A DNA stretch of 62,011 bases from NCBI GenBank assembly GCA_947481635.1, contig CANKHJ010000005.1, forward strand, positions 1-62,011, read 5' to 3'. The notes under the pieces are model-generated. The model made no database searches. It was not told where the DNA came from and saw only the letters and a list, made by a program, of their open reading frames with translations. How positions within the stretch are numbered: position 1 is the first letter of the stretch; each line of letters opens with the position of its first letter. The translations under genes and the position numbers were made by a program. This DNA is from Bradyrhizobiaceae bacterium. GTDB taxonomy: Bacteria; Pseudomonadota; Alphaproteobacteria; Rhizobiales; Xanthobacteraceae. Below, piece after piece: positions 27,651 to 36,552 of this stretch.

Positions 27651-29807
27651 TCAAAAAGTCGTACGCGCGAACACCCGTACACTCCGGCCAGGCAACAACA
27701 CCTCGTCCTTTTTGAACGAGACGTGGTTGCGGATCTCGGCGTTGAGCAGATTGTCGCCGACAATGCCGAGCGTGATCTCACGTGGCGCACTGGAGCCAAT
27801 ATCGAATTTGCGGGTATGGCTGAGTTCGGCATTGAGCAAGTCATAGCCGCTGGTCGGCGTTTCGCTTGTCGCAAGATCGTTTTGCGCCGACGCATGCAGC
27901 AAGCCAACGCGCGCAAACCAATTCGCATCGCGCCAGGACACGCCACCGCCGACGCGCCACGGTGGAGCGCGCGGGACATTCGACCCGTCTGAAAACGTGG
28001 CCCGCACAAACTCATACTGCCCATCGACGCCGAAGGTGCCGCTGCCGAGCGGCGCGACATCGAGCTGCGCCTGCAACTCGACGCCGCGGAACGTGGCGTC
28101 GCGTTGCGCATAGAGGATCTGGTTGAACTCGGTTCCGGTGGTGCCGCACGAGGCGAAGTCGCCGTCACACCGATTGCCGGTCAGCGCCTTGAAGATGAAG
28201 TTGGAGAACTGGGTGTGATAGGCGGTCGCTTCGAAACGCAACTGCCCTTGCGCCCGGCGCAGGCCGACCTCGAACGACTTGGCCCGCTCGATCGTCAGGT
28301 TCGGGTTGCCGATCTCGAAAGTGGCCGTCGCCTCATGCGCGCCGCGCGAGAATAATTCCGGCGCGCGCGGTGCGCGCTCGACATATTGCGCAGTGACGCT
28401 GCCGACGATCCCCCACGGCAGATCCTGCAGAAAGCCGATCGATGCGCTCTTCGGCACGAAGCTGAGGCTGGTCGGCGACCCGGCAGGCGCGAAACCGGGG
28501 ATGTCTCCGATCAGGCTCGGAAAAGCAAAGCCGGTCCCGTCGACGCGCGCCGACTCGATCCGGCCGGCGAGCTGCAGCCGCTGCGTCGGGTTGAACCTCA
28601 ACTCGTTGAAGATAAAGGCCGCGACGTTGCGTGACTCGTTCGGATCGAACAATCCGCCCTCGCCACCCGGCGCAGCCAATTCCTGCCGGCTGGCCTGCAC
28701 GCCCATGGCTGTGGTCAGCGCGCCGAAGCGGAGATCGAACGGTGTGAACTGCACCTCCGCGCGGCCTTCCTGGGCGCGGTTGATGAACGACTGCTGCACG
28801 CCGTCAAAGCCATTCTCGTTCGCCAGTTCATCGTGTTTGTAGTCGCTGGCGCCGAGCCAGAAACGCACCGCCTCGATCGGCCCCGATGCCGGGCGGAATT
28901 CACCCTTGCTGTTCACCTTGGTCTGCTTGAGGTCGATGCGGGTGTTGGTGTCCGCCGCCTCGAGTCCGGGGACGCGATAGACGCTGTTGAATTGTGTCAC
29001 CGACACGCCGAAGAAGCCGCTATCGAAGACATAGGAACCGCCTATCGACTGGCCGTTCGACGACGACGCGGAGTTCGGCTGCCGGCCGTTCACCTCCGGC
29101 GCCGGTGTCGGGGGGAGCCGATAGGGATAGCTTGGAATGCCGTAGTCGGACGTGCGCCTCCCGTGAGCATCGGCATGAAACGCAAAATTGCCGGCGCCGG
29201 CATCGAGCGCCACGGACCCATCGACGCCCTGGTCAACGCTGCTGGCTGCGCCGCGCAGCTCAACTTCGAAAGGCCGCATCGGTAGGCCGATCGGAATCCG
29301 TTTATTGTCGACATTGACGACACCGCCAATGGCTTGCGAGCCGTAGCGCAATGTCGCTGGACCGCGCACGACATCAATACGTTGTGCCGCCAGCGGATCG
29401 ATCGGCACCGCGTGGTCTTCACTCAGATCGGAGACATCATTGGTCGCAAGGCCGTTCTCTTGAATGCGGACTCGATAATTGTCGAGACCCCGAATGATTG
29501 GGCGGCTGGCCGCGCCAGGCGCGAAACTGGAGCCGGTGATCCCAGGTTTGTTGAACAGAATATCGGCCAGCGTGCCGCCATTGCCGCGCAGCAATTCCTC
29601 ATGCGGCACCAGCGTCACCGTGGCGAATTGATCGGTGACGATCGGCAGCGTGCCGCTCGGCATCACAACGGCCTCGGCCGGGCGGCGCACCGTGATCGGC
29701 GATGTCCCGGTAACCATCGGCAGCATTGTCTGAGCCGCAACGGCTCCTCCCCAGGCGATGGTCAGGCCCGCAACACCAACGACCAGCCGATCCAAACGAG
29801 CCGACAT
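27651..29807 (-). CDS. ZnuD-like TonB-dependent receptor, probably for zinc
   Basis: A 718-residue outer-membrane receptor. A signal peptide ends near GGAVAAQ. The plug domain follows (GGTLADILFNKPGITGSSF, GLDNYRVRIQENG, then SEDHAVPIDPLAAQRIDVVRGPATLRYGS split over two blocks), then a 22-strand-type barrel ending in Phe (ARTTF). The DHAVPIDPL segment and its surroundings resemble ZnuD of Neisseria. A Cys pair (CDGDFASC) lies in a probable outer loop. A perfect 19-bp palindrome of the alphaproteobacterial Zur type is 21 bp upstream of the start, so zinc repression is likely. Substrate as zinc or a zinc complex is inferred from the operator and similarity; no znuABC genes are nearby. Confidence 0.88.
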   Translation of the reverse strand: MSARLDRLVVGVAGLTIAWGGAVAAQTMLPMVTGTSPITVRRPAEAVVMPSGTLPIVTDQFATVTLVPHEELLRGNGGTLADILFNKPGITGSSFAPGAASRPIIRGLDNYRVRIQENGLATNDVSDLSEDHAVPIDPLAAQRIDVVRGPATLRYGSQAIGGVVNVDNKRIPIGLPMRPFEVELRGAASSVDQGVDGSVALDAGAGNFAFHADAHGRRTSDYGIPSYPYRLPPTPAPEVNGRQPNSASSSNGQSIGGSYVFDSGFFGVSVTQFNSVYRVPGLEAADTNTRIDLKQTKVNSKGEFRPASGPIEAVRFWLGASDYKHDELANENGFDGVQQSFINRAQEGRAEVQFTPFDLRFGALTTAMGVQASRQELAAPGGEGGLFDPNESRNVAAFIFNELRFNPTQRLQLAGRIESARVDGTGFAFPSLIGDIPGFAPAGSPTSLSFVPKSASIGFLQDLPWGIVGSVTAQYVERAPRAPELFSRGAHEATATFEIGNPNLTIERAKSFEVGLRRAQGQLRFEATAYHTQFSNFIFKALTGNRCDGDFASCGTTGTEFNQILYAQRDATFRGVELQAQLDVAPLGSGTFGVDGQYEFVRATFSDGSNVPRAPPWRVGGGVSWRDANWFARVGLLHASAQNDLATSETPTSGYDLLNAELSHTRKFDIGSSAPREITLGIVGDNLLNAEIRNHVSFKKDEVLLPGRSVRVFARTTF

Positions 29808-29827
29808 CAGACACCCCCACCGGATGC

Positions 29828-29846
29828 AATGTTATAATATAACATT
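29828..29846. promoter_or_regulatory. Zur operator upstream of the ZnuD-like gene
   Basis: AATGTTATAATATAACATT is a perfect inverted repeat (9-1-9) and matches the known alphaproteobacterial Zur box core TGTTATANTATAACA. It lies 21 bp before the receptor start codon. A TTGACA on the minus strand (29865-29870) is a plausible -35 element, placing the operator over the -10 region, as expected for a repressor. Confidence 0.85.
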
Positions 29847-30008
29847 CATCAGAAGAGACCGGCCTGTCAAGGCTGCTGGCGACACAAGCCGGGAACGCTC
29901 ACATTCGCCGGCCGGGAACCGAGCGAAGTGGGTTTCGCAGCCGGCGATGAGCGATTATCTTGCGACGCACGCGTGGCCTTGCGCGACTGGCCATGCACGG
30001 AGGACCTG

Positions 30009-30236
30009 GTGCTCAATCGCTATGACCGTTCGACGCCGATGGCCGGAGAGGCCGAGGTCCAATATCTCGATGGGGACTTTCGGGTCATCCGGCCGGGTGC
30101 TTTCGTCCGCTGCGCCGTCACCGGCGTGGCGATCCCGCTGGAAGAACTGAAATACTGGAGCGTCGATCTCCAGGAGGCCTATTCCAGCCCCGCGATCGTG
30201 ATGCAGCGGCATCACCCCGAGCTCTTCAAACCGTAG
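30009..30236 (+). CDS. DUF2093 family small protein
   Basis: A 75-residue protein of unknown function found across rhizobia. The conserved core is EAEVQYLDGDFRVIRPG, then FVRCAVTGVAIPLEELKYW and the ending RHHPELF. I choose GTG at 30009 because GGAGG (29999-30003) precedes it by 5 bases and the product has the family length; an in-frame extension back to 29928 has no ribosome site. It is convergent with lpxK (6 bp between stops), as in other Rhizobiales, where it travels with the lpxK-waaA cluster. Confidence 0.85.
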   Translation: MLNRYDRSTPMAGEAEVQYLDGDFRVIRPGAFVRCAVTGVAIPLEELKYWSVDLQEAYSSPAIVMQRHHPELFKP

Positions 30237-30242
30237 AGCGGA

Positions 30243-31241
30243 TCACGCTCCGGGCGTCAGCCGCCCCAGCACGAAGGTCCGAAAGCCGGCGGCGTCGTCG
30301 AGTGCGAGCGTGACCGGCAGCGCCGTTGCGCGCGCCGCAAGTTGCGCGGTCGCAGGATCGCCGGCGAGGCGCACGATATCCTTCTCGGTGGTGACCAGGG
30401 CAAGCCCGTGACGTTCGGCCGCGGCAACGAGGTCGTCGGCCTCGTCGCGCGCGTAACGATGATGATCGGGAAAGCTGCGCTGCTCCTCGACCGCGACGCC
30501 CGACTGTCTGAGTGTCGCGAAGAACTTCTCCGGATCCCCGATGCCGGCGAAGGCAAGCACTCTTTGGGCCTTGAGCGTTGATGCCGCCCCAGGATCGGGC
30601 GCGAGTCGTCCACGAAACACCCGCAGACCTTTGGCCATGCGCACCACACCCTCAGCCGCATGTCCGTCGCCGATCACCAGCAACGCGTCCGCACGCGCGA
30701 ATTGCGGCGCGAGCGGCGCGCGCAACGGCCCAGCCGGTACCACCCGTCCATTGCCGATGCCGCGGCGCGCATCGATCACCAGGATCGACAGGTCTTTTTT
30801 CACCGATGGATTCTGGAAGCCGTCATCCATCACGATGACGTTCGCGCCGGCCTCGACCGCCGCGACGGCGCCGCGCTCGCGCCTGCGTGCGATGACGGTC
30901 GGCGCGGTGCGCGCCAGCAGCAGCGGCTCGTCACCGACGTCGCGCGCAGCGTGGCGCGCGGTGTCGACGATCAGCGGACCCTTGTGCCGCCCACCATAAC
31001 CGCGGCTCAACAGAAACGGTTTGTAGCCTTCAGCGTCGAGCATGCGCGCGACAGCGATGGCGACCGGTGTCTTGCCCGCGCCGCCGACGGTCGGATTGCC
31101 GATACAGATCACCGGCACCGCAGCGCGCACGCCTTTTTGGGTGAGCCTTGAAGCGGCGATCGCGCCATAGAGCGCAGCGAGCGGCGACAGCAGCGCCGCC
31201 GCGCGCGAATCCTCGCGCCACCAGAAGGAGGGATCACGCAT
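30243..31241 (-). CDS. lpxK: Tetraacyldisaccharide 4'-kinase
   Basis: Phosphorylates the 4' position of the lipid A precursor at the inner membrane. The 332-residue protein has an N-terminal amphipathic/membrane region (MRDPSFWWREDS...) and Walker A GNPTVGGAGKTPVAI, followed by DDGFQNPSVKKDLSILVID with the catalytic Asp. Its start overlaps the waaA stop by 8 bp, so the two steps lipid A phosphorylation and Kdo addition are co-translated. Confidence 0.95.
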   Translation of the reverse strand: MRDPSFWWREDSRAAALLSPLAALYGAIAASRLTQKGVRAAVPVICIGNPTVGGAGKTPVAIAVARMLDAEGYKPFLLSRGYGGRHKGPLIVDTARHAARDVGDEPLLLARTAPTVIARRRERGAVAAVEAGANVIVMDDGFQNPSVKKDLSILVIDARRGIGNGRVVPAGPLRAPLAPQFARADALLVIGDGHAAEGVVRMAKGLRVFRGRLAPDPGAASTLKAQRVLAFAGIGDPEKFFATLRQSGVAVEEQRSFPDHHRYARDEADDLVAAAERHGLALVTTEKDIVRLAGDPATAQLAARATALPVTLALDDAAGFRTFVLGRLTPGA

Positions 31242-32559
31242 TGCGCGCGCGGCGCTCGAGCCGCAATTGCATCAGATAGGGCTCAAGCGAACCCAGCGTC
31301 CGTTCGAGCGCGCCGGCAAGGCGGGCCACGACTTTATGCGCCGCCTCGGTGGTCGCACGCGCCTCGTCCGGATGAGCGAGCCAGGCGCCGATGCACTCGG
31401 CGAGATCATCGGCGCCGGCCACCTGCTGAGCGCCCTGCGAGGATGCGAGCGCCGCGTAAATCTCGGCGAAATTCCACACATGCTGCCCATGCAGCACCGC
31501 GGCGCCGAGCTTCACGGCCTCGATCGGATTCTGACCGCCATGGCTCGCCAGCGAACCGCCGACAAACACGATCGGCGCCAGACGATAGACGATGCCGAGT
31601 TCGCCGAGCGTGTCGACGATGTAGATGTCGGTGCGCGGATTGGGCAGCCCGCCGCGCGAACGCAGCGCGACGGTGAGACCCGCGGCCACGGCGATCGCCG
31701 CGATCTCGTCGCCGCGGTCGGGATGGCGCGGCGCGATCATGGTGAGGAGTTGCGGCGTGGTCTTGCGCAGGCGCTGGTGCGTCGCGACCACGATCTCTTC
31801 TTCGCCCGGATGGGTCGAGGTCGCGGCGATGACCGGCCGCGCGCCGAGCGCCTGGCGCAACGCACGCAGCTTATGCTCATCCGCCGGAGGCTGCGGCACG
31901 TCGAGCTTGAGATTGCCGGTGGTGGTGATGCGCGGCGCGCCGAGATCGCGATAGCGCTCCGCATGCGCCGGAGATTGCGCCAGGCACAATTCGAAGCGCG
32001 ACAGCAGCGCGCCGATGGTGCCCGGAAGATAGCGCCACAGATTGAAAGACCGTTCCGAAAGCCGGCCATTGACCAGCAGCATCGGAATGTCACGTTGAGC
32101 CGCGGCGATGATCAGGTTCGGCCAGATGTCGGATTCGACGAATAATGCGAGGTCCGGCTTCCAGTGCTCGAGGAAGCGGCGCACAAAACGTGGCGTGTCG
32201 AGCGGCACGAATTGATGCACCACGCCGGCCGGCAACCGGCCCGATGCGAGTTGCGCAGAGGTCACCGTGCCCGAGGTGCAAAGCACCGCGAAGTTCTGTT
32301 TATGGATCCGCTCGATCAGCGGAATCACCGCCAGCAATTCGCCGACACTGGCCGCATGGATCCAGACCAACGGACCTGCCGGACGCGGCACGCTGCCCTC
32401 GCCATAGCGCTCGCGCAGCCGTTCGGGATTTTCCTTGCCGCGCCGCAGCCGTCGCTTGAGGAAGGTACCCGCCAATGGCGTCAGCGCGGCCGACGCCAGC
32501 CGATACGCATGCAGCGTGATCGGCAGGCGCTCAGCCACGGGATGCCTGCGCTCCGCCAT
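31234..32559 (-). CDS. waaA: Kdo transferase (3-deoxy-D-manno-octulosonic acid transferase)
   Basis: Adds Kdo sugars to lipid IVA (GT30 family). The 441-residue protein has an N-terminal membrane-associated helix, VWIHAASVGELLAVIPLIE with the catalytic Glu, LFVESDIWPNLI, and the C-terminal donor-site stretch FVGGSLASHGGQNPIEAV. It overlaps lpxK downstream and the acyltransferase gene upstream (29 bp), so it lies in a tight operon. The first ATG is taken; the large overlap leaves a slightly later start possible. Confidence 0.95.
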   Translation of the reverse strand: MAERRHPVAERLPITLHAYRLASAALTPLAGTFLKRRLRRGKENPERLRERYGEGSVPRPAGPLVWIHAASVGELLAVIPLIERIHKQNFAVLCTSGTVTSAQLASGRLPAGVVHQFVPLDTPRFVRRFLEHWKPDLALFVESDIWPNLIIAAAQRDIPMLLVNGRLSERSFNLWRYLPGTIGALLSRFELCLAQSPAHAERYRDLGAPRITTTGNLKLDVPQPPADEHKLRALRQALGARPVIAATSTHPGEEEIVVATHQRLRKTTPQLLTMIAPRHPDRGDEIAAIAVAAGLTVALRSRGGLPNPRTDIYIVDTLGELGIVYRLAPIVFVGGSLASHGGQNPIEAVKLGAAVLHGQHVWNFAEIYAALASSQGAQQVAGADDLAECIGAWLAHPDEARATTEAAHKVVARLAGALERTLGSLEPYLMQLRLERRARNA

Positions 32560-33238
32560 CGACGATGTCGTAGGCCCGCGCCGTCACGGTGTTGAGCGCG
32601 TCTTCGAGTTCTTGACGGACATCTTCGGCGGCAGCCTCATCGGTATCGCGAGCGACCCAGATCGGAAAACCAGCCACCATCGCGATCTGCCCGAATGGCA
32701 GGTTGATCGCGGAGCGATCCCAATTCTTGAGTTCCTTGCGGCGGCTGGTCGCCACCGCGATCGGAACGATCGGCCGGCCGGAGTGACGCGCCAAAGCGAT
32801 GATGCCGGGGCCGGCGACGCGCGCGACCTTCGGCACATCGGCGGTCAATGCGACGCAGTATTTCTGCTCCAGGGCGTCCAGCAATCCGCGGAAACCGGCC
32901 ACGCCGCCCTTGCGGGTAAAATTCCGGTCATGATCGCCGGAGCCGCGCACCGCACCGATATTGAGGCGTTCAGCGGCAATGGCGTTGATCTCGCCATCGC
33001 GATGGCGCGAAATCAGCACCTTGGCCTTGAGATGGGGCGGCTTGAAGAACGGCGTCATGAAATGCTGGCCGTGCCACATGGCAAAGATGAAGGGATTCAG
33101 CTGGTCGGCCAGATCGTAGATATTGTCGGGCTCGACCCTAAGCTTGTTGGTCAGCCACACAAGCCGCAAATATTCCGCGAGCACGACGCCTGCGGCGCGC
33201 TGTCCCGCGCGCGAACGTGCCACTCGCCTCAGCATCAA
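32531..33238 (-). CDS. Lysophospholipid acyltransferase-like protein (DUF374)
   Basis: A 235-residue protein of the DUF374 branch of the LPLAT/LpxL-like superfamily. Visible are FAMWHGQHFMTPFF with the catalytic His region, VLISRHRDGEINA, and VRGSGDHDR. Such proteins lie beside waaA in many alphaproteobacteria and probably transfer an acyl chain to a lipid A-type precursor or phospholipid, but the substrate is not established. A hydrophobic N-terminal part (VARSRAGQRAAGVVLAEYLRL) suggests membrane contact. Confidence 0.85.
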   Translation of the reverse strand: MMLRRVARSRAGQRAAGVVLAEYLRLVWLTNKLRVEPDNIYDLADQLNPFIFAMWHGQHFMTPFFKPPHLKAKVLISRHRDGEINAIAAERLNIGAVRGSGDHDRNFTRKGGVAGFRGLLDALEQKYCVALTADVPKVARVAGPGIIALARHSGRPIVPIAVATSRRKELKNWDRSAINLPFGQIAMVAGFPIWVARDTDEAAAEDVRQELEDALNTVTARAYDIVDGGAQASRG

Positions 33239-33324
33239 TGTGTGTCCGAGCCGTTACGGTTCAGGTTGATCGGATCATCTTATCCGAAAAGTCGGTCCCG
33301 TCCCGGGATCATGCCCTAGCGCGC

Positions 33325-33564
33325 CTATGTATCGGTGCCGGGATCGAGCATCCGGTGCATGTGCACGATGAAGTATCGCATATGCGCATTGTCGACGGTT
33401 TGCTGCGCCTTTGCCTTCCAGGCGGTATAGGCGGTGGCATAATTCGGAAATATTCCAACAATGTCGAGCTTGGCGAGATCGCGAAACTCGATGCTGTCGA
33501 GGTCGGTGAGTTCACCGCCGAATACCAGATGCAACAATTGAGGGCGGGCAGCTGTATCAGCCAT
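33325..33564 (-). CDS. DUF4170 family small protein
   Basis: A 79-residue protein starting MADTAARPQLLHLVFGGEL. The conserved core covers FRDLAKLDIVGIFPNYATAY, WKAKAQQTVDNAHMRY and FIVHMHRMLDP. The family is restricted largely to alphaproteobacteria and lies in the same lipid A gene group. Function unknown. It is 86 bp upstream of the acyltransferase start and 36 bp downstream of the CysQ-like stop, so it is probably in the operon. Confidence 0.85.
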   Translation of the reverse strand: MADTAARPQLLHLVFGGELTDLDSIEFRDLAKLDIVGIFPNYATAYTAWKAKAQQTVDNAHMRYFIVHMHRMLDPGTDT

Positions 33565-33600
33565 GGCAGGTCCTGTAATTTTCATCCCGGATTGAGCCGA

Positions 33601-34425
33601 TCAGGCGAGGCGGACAGCCCCTGCAAGGATCAGGCCGATCAACGCCGCATGACGGGTTCGCCCCGCGGCGACCAGCGCCTCATGCACCGGTTCGGGACGA
33701 TTATAGACCACGGATTGGCCCGCAAACGTCGTCACCGCACCGCCGGCTTCGTGCACCAAAAGATCGGCCGCGGCAAGGTCCCAGTCATGGCTGTTGCCGG
33801 TCGCGAAGGCCATGTCGACAATCCCTTGGGCGACGCGCGTCAGCCGCAACGCCAGCGAGGGAACGCGCGGCAATTGGACAATACCGGGTTCGCTCGTCGC
33901 GAGGGTTTCGAGATAGCTGCGCGGCGCGGCGATCCGCGCCGCCGGGAGACCGGCGCCATCCGTCGCACGGATTGGCAGGCCGTTCAGCGTCGCTCCCGCG
34001 CCGGCCGTGGCGAGGAATAATTCACCGCTCACCGGCGCGAAAACCGCGGCCAGGATCGGACGCCCCTGCGTCACCAATGCGACCGAGACGACCCATTCAG
34101 ATTTGCCGCCGAGATAAGCACGGGTGCCGTCGATCGGGTCGACCACCCAGACGAATGGCGCGGCGAGCCGCGCCGGATCGTCGAGCGTCTCTTCGGAGAG
34201 CCAGCCGAAGCCGGGCGTCGCGCCCAGCAGCCGCTCATGCAGCAGCGCGTCCACCGCCATGTCGGCTTCGCTGACCGGCGAGCCGCCATCCTTGAACCAG
34301 CTCTTCTGCTGGCCGCGAAACGCCGCCAGCGCCAGCGCGCCGGCTTCCTGCACCGACGCGGCCAGAAGCTCCCGATGCCGCACCGCCTCGTGTTGGCGGT
34401 CAGCGGCCGGCAACGGTGAGGCCAT
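33601..34425 (-). CDS. CysQ-like 3'(2'),5'-bisphosphate nucleotidase / inositol-phosphatase family
   Basis: A 274-residue metal-dependent phosphatase. The lithium-sensitive phosphatase signatures are WLSEETLDDP, WVVDPIDGTRAYLGG and HDWDLAAADLLVHEAGG. The early FKDGGSPVSEADMAVD also fits. In rhizobia the copy in this location is named CysQ or inositol monophosphatase; which substrate it uses (PAP or inositol phosphate) cannot be decided from sequence. I use Met at 34425, giving a 26-bp overlap with the upstream tldE stop. Confidence 0.88.
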   Translation of the reverse strand: MASPLPAADRQHEAVRHRELLAASVQEAGALALAAFRGQQKSWFKDGGSPVSEADMAVDALLHERLLGATPGFGWLSEETLDDPARLAAPFVWVVDPIDGTRAYLGGKSEWVVSVALVTQGRPILAAVFAPVSGELFLATAGAGATLNGLPIRATDGAGLPAARIAAPRSYLETLATSEPGIVQLPRVPSLALRLTRVAQGIVDMAFATGNSHDWDLAAADLLVHEAGGAVTTFAGQSVVYNRPEPVHEALVAAGRTRHAALIGLILAGAVRLA

Positions 34426-35749
34426 CGATGCGGACGCTCGGCGAGTTGGTGCCGTGGCGGAATTCGAGATCATTCGCCGGCGTCAGCGAACGGAAAATGT
34501 CGTTGAGGTGGCCGGCGATGGTGACTTCGCTCACCGGATAACTCATCTCGCCCTTTTCGATCCAGTAGCCCGAGGCGCCGCGGCTGTAGTCTCCGGTCAC
34601 GCCGTTAACGCCGCTACCGATCAGATCGGTGATGTAGAAGCCGGTGCCCATCTCCGCGATCATCTGTTCGAGGGAGAGCGGCCCGGCTTCTAGATGCATG
34701 TTGGTCGAACCCGGCGACGGCGCCGAAGATACGCCGCGCGAGGCATGTCCGGTGGTCTGCATGTCGAGTTCGCGCGCGGTCGCCGAATCGAGGAACCAGG
34801 TGGTGAGCACACCGCCATCGATGATCGCCAGTCGCTTTGCCGCGACGCCTTCGCCGTCGAAGGGCCGCGAGCGCAGACCGCGCGGCCGCAGTGGATCATC
34901 GATGATGCGAATGTTGCCGCCGAAAATCTGCTGACCGAGCTTGTCGCGCAGGAAGCTCGACTTGCGTGCGATCGAGGCACCGTTGATCGCGCCCGAGAGG
35001 TGGCCGATCAGGCTGCCGGCGACACGCTTGTCGAAGATGACCGGGAATTTCCCGGTGTCGGTCTTGCGCGGATTGACCCGCGCGACCGCGCGTTCGCCGG
35101 CATTGCGGCCGACGGTTTCGGCAGGGTCGAGATCGGCGCCGTGGATCGCGACTGAATAATCATAGTCGCGCTCCATCCCGGTGCCTTCGCCGGCGATCGC
35201 GGTCATCGACACGCTCTGGCTCGACGACAGATACGCGCCATGGAAGCCATGGCTGGTCACCAGCACCATGCCGCCGATGCCGGCGGATGCGGATGCGCCG
35301 CCGGACTTGCTCACGCCTTTGACGGCGAGGCCGGCCTGCTCGGCCGTGCGTGCGCGCGCTTCCATGGTCTCGGTCGACGGGAGATCGGCATCGAGCAGAT
35401 CGAGATCGGGGATGTTTTTCGCCAGCAGCGCGACGTCGGCGAGGCCGGCATATTTGTCTTCCGGCGCGACCCGCGCCATCGCCACCGCACGCTCCGCCAG
35501 CGCGTTGACGTCGGCCTTGATGTCGTTGGTCGATACCACCGCCTGCTTGCGGCCGATGAACACGCGCAGCCCGATATCGTCACCTTCGGACCGCTCGGAT
35601 TCTTCGATTTCGCCCTCGCGGATCTCGACGCCGGTGGACACGCCGCGAACCGCAACCGCATCGGCGGAATCCGCGCCGGCCTTGCGGGCGGCATCGACCA
35701 GACGTTCGGCAAGCTTTGTCAAAGCGGATTGATCAAGCAGCGAGGTCAT
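34400..35749 (-). CDS. pmbA: TldE/PmbA family metalloprotease-like protein
   Basis: A 449-residue member of the TldD/TldE family. It has the N-terminal GREVEIREGEIEESE-like block (here GVEIREGEIEESERSEGDD), central GMVLVTSHGFHGAYLS and C-terminal NDIFRSLTPANDLEFRHG. TldE (PmbA) lacks the HExxxH zinc motif of TldD, and none is seen here. With TldD it trims unstructured peptides such as microcin precursors and CcdA. TldD is not in the window. It leads the minus-strand lipid A gene group. Confidence 0.92.
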   Translation of the reverse strand: MTSLLDQSALTKLAERLVDAARKAGADSADAVAVRGVSTGVEIREGEIEESERSEGDDIGLRVFIGRKQAVVSTNDIKADVNALAERAVAMARVAPEDKYAGLADVALLAKNIPDLDLLDADLPSTETMEARARTAEQAGLAVKGVSKSGGASASAGIGGMVLVTSHGFHGAYLSSSQSVSMTAIAGEGTGMERDYDYSVAIHGADLDPAETVGRNAGERAVARVNPRKTDTGKFPVIFDKRVAGSLIGHLSGAINGASIARKSSFLRDKLGQQIFGGNIRIIDDPLRPRGLRSRPFDGEGVAAKRLAIIDGGVLTTWFLDSATARELDMQTTGHASRGVSSAPSPGSTNMHLEAGPLSLEQMIAEMGTGFYITDLIGSGVNGVTGDYSRGASGYWIEKGEMSYPVSEVTIAGHLNDIFRSLTPANDLEFRHGTNSPSVRIDGLTVAGR

Positions 35750-35962
35750 GAAAACTCACGGGTTTATCGGGGTCAACGACTGGCACCGGACGGCGCGCCA
35801 CGCAATGGAAATGTGGCTGGAGTCGCGCGCATTCAAGCCGCCCTGGCAATGTCCCTTTAAGCCTACCCCGGGTTAACCGCGCTTCTTAAACGAATTCGGA
35901 CGGCTTTGAGGCAATGTCTCCCCAACGACCGGGAACACCCGGCGGGATACTGGGGCGTCAAA

Positions 35963-36538
35963 ATGCAGAGCGGCGGGAGCATTCCTGCCGGGTCGGGCCG
36001 CGCGTTGCGGCTCGACCCGTATGCCTTACCGGTCCGTTACCAGGCAACGGACAGCCGCGCCGACGAGCGCGTGCGCGATGTCGAATTGCATCGCGAACGG
36101 GTGGTGGTGCGGCGCGCGGTGCGCGGCATGCGCATGGCGGTGAATCTTCCAGTCGCCAATTTTCGCGGCATCGCGATCCGGCTGCTGCCGCCCGACGCAG
36201 AGCAGGCCGGCGCAGTCGCCGTGATGCTCGAACATCACGACGAGAGCCTGTCGTTACCTCTATTCCTTGCGACCGACGGCCTGGACCTGGTGGCCGAATG
36301 GCAATCCTGGGCGCGCGTGCTCGGACTGCCGCTGTTGCTGGTCGATCCCGACGGCTCGTTGCGCCAACCCTTCCCGCATCTCGGCGCGGTGCGTGTCGAA
36401 GATCCGCAGCCACGCCGCAGGCGGCGCACCGCACTCAAGCGCCGCCGCCCCTCGATCCTGATGCGGCGCAAACCTGGAATTCCATTGGCCGAGCCGCGTA
36501 TGCATCGCGACGAGCGCGAGATCATCGCGCGCAACTAG
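35963..36538 (+). CDS. DUF6101-like conserved protein
   Basis: A 191-residue protein starting MQSGGSIPAGSGRALRLDPY. The N-terminal half contains RADERVRDVELHRERVVVRR and a mixed beta region; the C-terminal third is very basic (PQPRRRRRTALKRRR). It resembles the DUF6101 family of Rhizobiales; function unknown. The basic tail hints at nucleic-acid or membrane-surface binding, which is inference. It is divergent from tldE and convergent with ubiA. Confidence 0.6.
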   Translation: MQSGGSIPAGSGRALRLDPYALPVRYQATDSRADERVRDVELHRERVVVRRAVRGMRMAVNLPVANFRGIAIRLLPPDAEQAGAVAVMLEHHDESLSLPLFLATDGLDLVAEWQSWARVLGLPLLLVDPDGSLRQPFPHLGAVRVEDPQPRRRRRTALKRRRPSILMRRKPGIPLAEPRMHRDEREIIARN

Positions 36539-36552
36539 TTCTCGCTGACGAT

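Noticed and set aside
30235..30251. GAGCG-GATCA-CGCTC hairpin between the DUF2093 and lpxK stops
   Set aside because: Only 5 bp and without T-tract; too weak to call a bidirectional terminator.
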